Both the position numbers and the translations under genes were made by a program. The notes beneath the pieces were generated by a model. That model was not told the DNA's origin, did no database searches, and was given only the letters and a program-made list of their open reading frames with translations. This document shows positions 63,108 to 64,000 of a DNA stretch of 64,000 nucleotides, piece by piece (the stretch's first letter is position 1; each line of letters begins with the position of its first letter). The stretch is from Telmatospirillum sp. (GTDB taxonomy: Bacteria > Pseudomonadota > Alphaproteobacteria > CACIAM-22H2). The stretch spans positions 1 to 64,000 of the forward strand of contig JADCGL010000014.1 in the NCBI GenBank assembly GCA_020248985.1, written 5' to 3'.

Positions 63108-64000
63108 ATGGACAGTTTCGACTTCGATCTCTTCACGATCGGTGCGGGCTCGGGTGGGGTTGCCGCTTCGCGCCGGGCGGCGAGCTACGGCGCGCGTGTG
63201 GGCATTGCCGAGAATTGGCGCGTCGGCGGCACCTGCGTACTGCGCGGCTGCGTGCCCAAGAAGCTGCTCGTCTACGGCACGCATTTCGCGCACGAGATGG
63301 AAGACGCGCGCGGCTTCGGCTGGGACGTGTCGGGCACGCTCGATTGGGGCAAGCTCGTCGCCGCCAAAAACGTCGAAACCAAGCGCCTCGAAGGCATCTA
63401 TCAGACGATGCTCGACAACGCGAAGGTCGAGACGTTTCTGGGGGCGGCCAAACTCGTCGACGCGCACACGGTTGCGATCGGCGACAAGCGCATCACCGCC
63501 AAATACATTCTGATCGCGACCGGCGGCAGGCCCGAGCGGCCGGCCATTCCGGGCATCGTGCACAGCATTACCTCGAACGAAGCGCTCGACCTCACGTCCT
63601 TGCCGCGCCGCATCACGATCGTCGGCGGCGGCTATATCGCGGTCGAGTTCGCGGGCATCTTCCGCGCGGCCGGTTCGGAAGTGACACTCGTCGTGCGCAG
63701 CCCCAAAATTCTGCGCGGCTTCGACGAAGACGTGCGCGACCATCTGACGTCCGAACTCGTGCGCCAGGGCATCGAAATCCGCGCCAACTCCAAGGTGGCG
63801 CATATCGACAAGATCGGCTGGATTCTGCGCGCCGCCCTCGAAGACGGCAGTTCGCTCGACACCGAGCAGATCATGTACGCGACCGGCCGCGTGCCCAATG
63901 CCGACGGGCTCGGGCTCGAAGAGATCGGCGTGGTGCGCGACAAGGCGGGTGCCGTTGCGGTCGACGAATGGCAGCAGACGAGCGTGCCCGGCATTTATGC
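63108..64000 (+). CDS. gor: Glutathione-disulfide reductase, N-terminal part, cut by window edge
   Basis: 297 residues visible of about 450-460. FAD site IGAGSGGVAASRRAASYGA; redox-active disulfide Cys43/Cys48 in GGTCVLRGCVPKK, the form used by glutathione reductase and trypanothione-type enzymes; NADP Rossmann GGGYIAVEFAGIF followed by VVRSPKILRGFDEDVR, where the Arg residues favour NADPH. TATGRVPNADGLGL is the second FAD contact. Reduces glutathione disulfide in the cytoplasm. TTGAGGAAAAAC precedes the ATG. The dimer interface domain lies beyond the edge. Confidence 0.9.
   Translation, partial: MDSFDFDLFTIGAGSGGVAASRRAASYGARVGIAENWRVGGTCVLRGCVPKKLLVYGTHFAHEMEDARGFGWDVSGTLDWGKLVAAKNVETKRLEGIYQTMLDNAKVETFLGAAKLVDAHTVAIGDKRITAKYILIATGGRPERPAIPGIVHSITSNEALDLTSLPRRITIVGGGYIAVEFAGIFRAAGSEVTLVVRSPKILRGFDEDVRDHLTSELVRQGIEIRANSKVAHIDKIGWILRAALEDGSSLDTEQIMYATGRVPNADGLGLEEIGVVRDKAGAVAVDEWQQTSVPGIY

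Overview
The window is high-GC chromosomal DNA with dense gene packing and many 1-8 nt start/stop overlaps. It looks alphaproteobacterial: DinB with an N-terminal Cys finger, short flagellins of about 273 residues, a DUF4169 protein, cytochrome b561 and Fur-type iron control. A Rhodospirillales-like origin is plausible, but no rRNA is present to fix it. I see no insertion sequence, prophage, CRISPR array or rRNA. One tRNA-Val(CAC) is present. Both edges cut a gene: an FAD-linked dehydrogenase on the left and a glutathione reductase on the right.

Layout. 1-3080: hydroxyacid/glyoxylate locus (FAD dehydrogenase, GntR regulator with two operator copies, serine-glyoxylate aminotransferase) and an Hpt protein. 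3153-7008: iron/siderophore ABC importer with a methyltransferase, under a double Fur box. 7072-8060: acetyltransferase and hypoxanthine phosphoribosyltransferase. 8122-14105: lipid A aminoarabinose (arn) genes in the order T, E/F, C, A-formyltransferase, A-decarboxylase, D. ArnA is split into two genes and ArnB is missing. 14748-17933: URC1-URC4-upp, the core of the URC uracil-degradation route. 17998-25751: polar amino-acid type ABC importer, hydantoin racemase-like protein, flavin reductase, N-carbamoyl-D-amino acid hydrolase, hydantoinase and a DapA-family aldolase. Together these form a nitrogen-ring scavenging region.

25764-43468: DinB, a pentapeptide-repeat protein, speE/speD, a long acyl-CoA dehydrogenase preceded by four phased 10-bp repeats, two tandem flagellins, a D-2-hydroxyglutarate dehydrogenase-like flavoprotein, an MFS transporter, Sua5, a ParA-like ATPase, CysQ, an SRAP protein with two translationally coupled unknown genes, cytochrome b561, DUF4169 and acetyltransferases. 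43500-48099: complete livMHKFG branched-chain amino-acid importer.

48331-53018: the least explained part. It holds a B12-binding-type radical SAM protein, a small protein coupled to it by a TGATG junction, a class III nucleotide cyclase-like protein, and a second pentapeptide-repeat protein that is a paralog of the first. 53217-64000: MsrA, a haloacid dehalogenase, tRNA-Val, a DUF3108 protein, DUF2721, phosphoglycolate phosphatase, glmU-glmS (UDP-GlcNAc supply), gabD, two unknown small genes and glutathione reductase.

Start codons were chosen by reading frame, ribosome-binding sites and overlaps. All functions come from reading motifs; no database search was possible.
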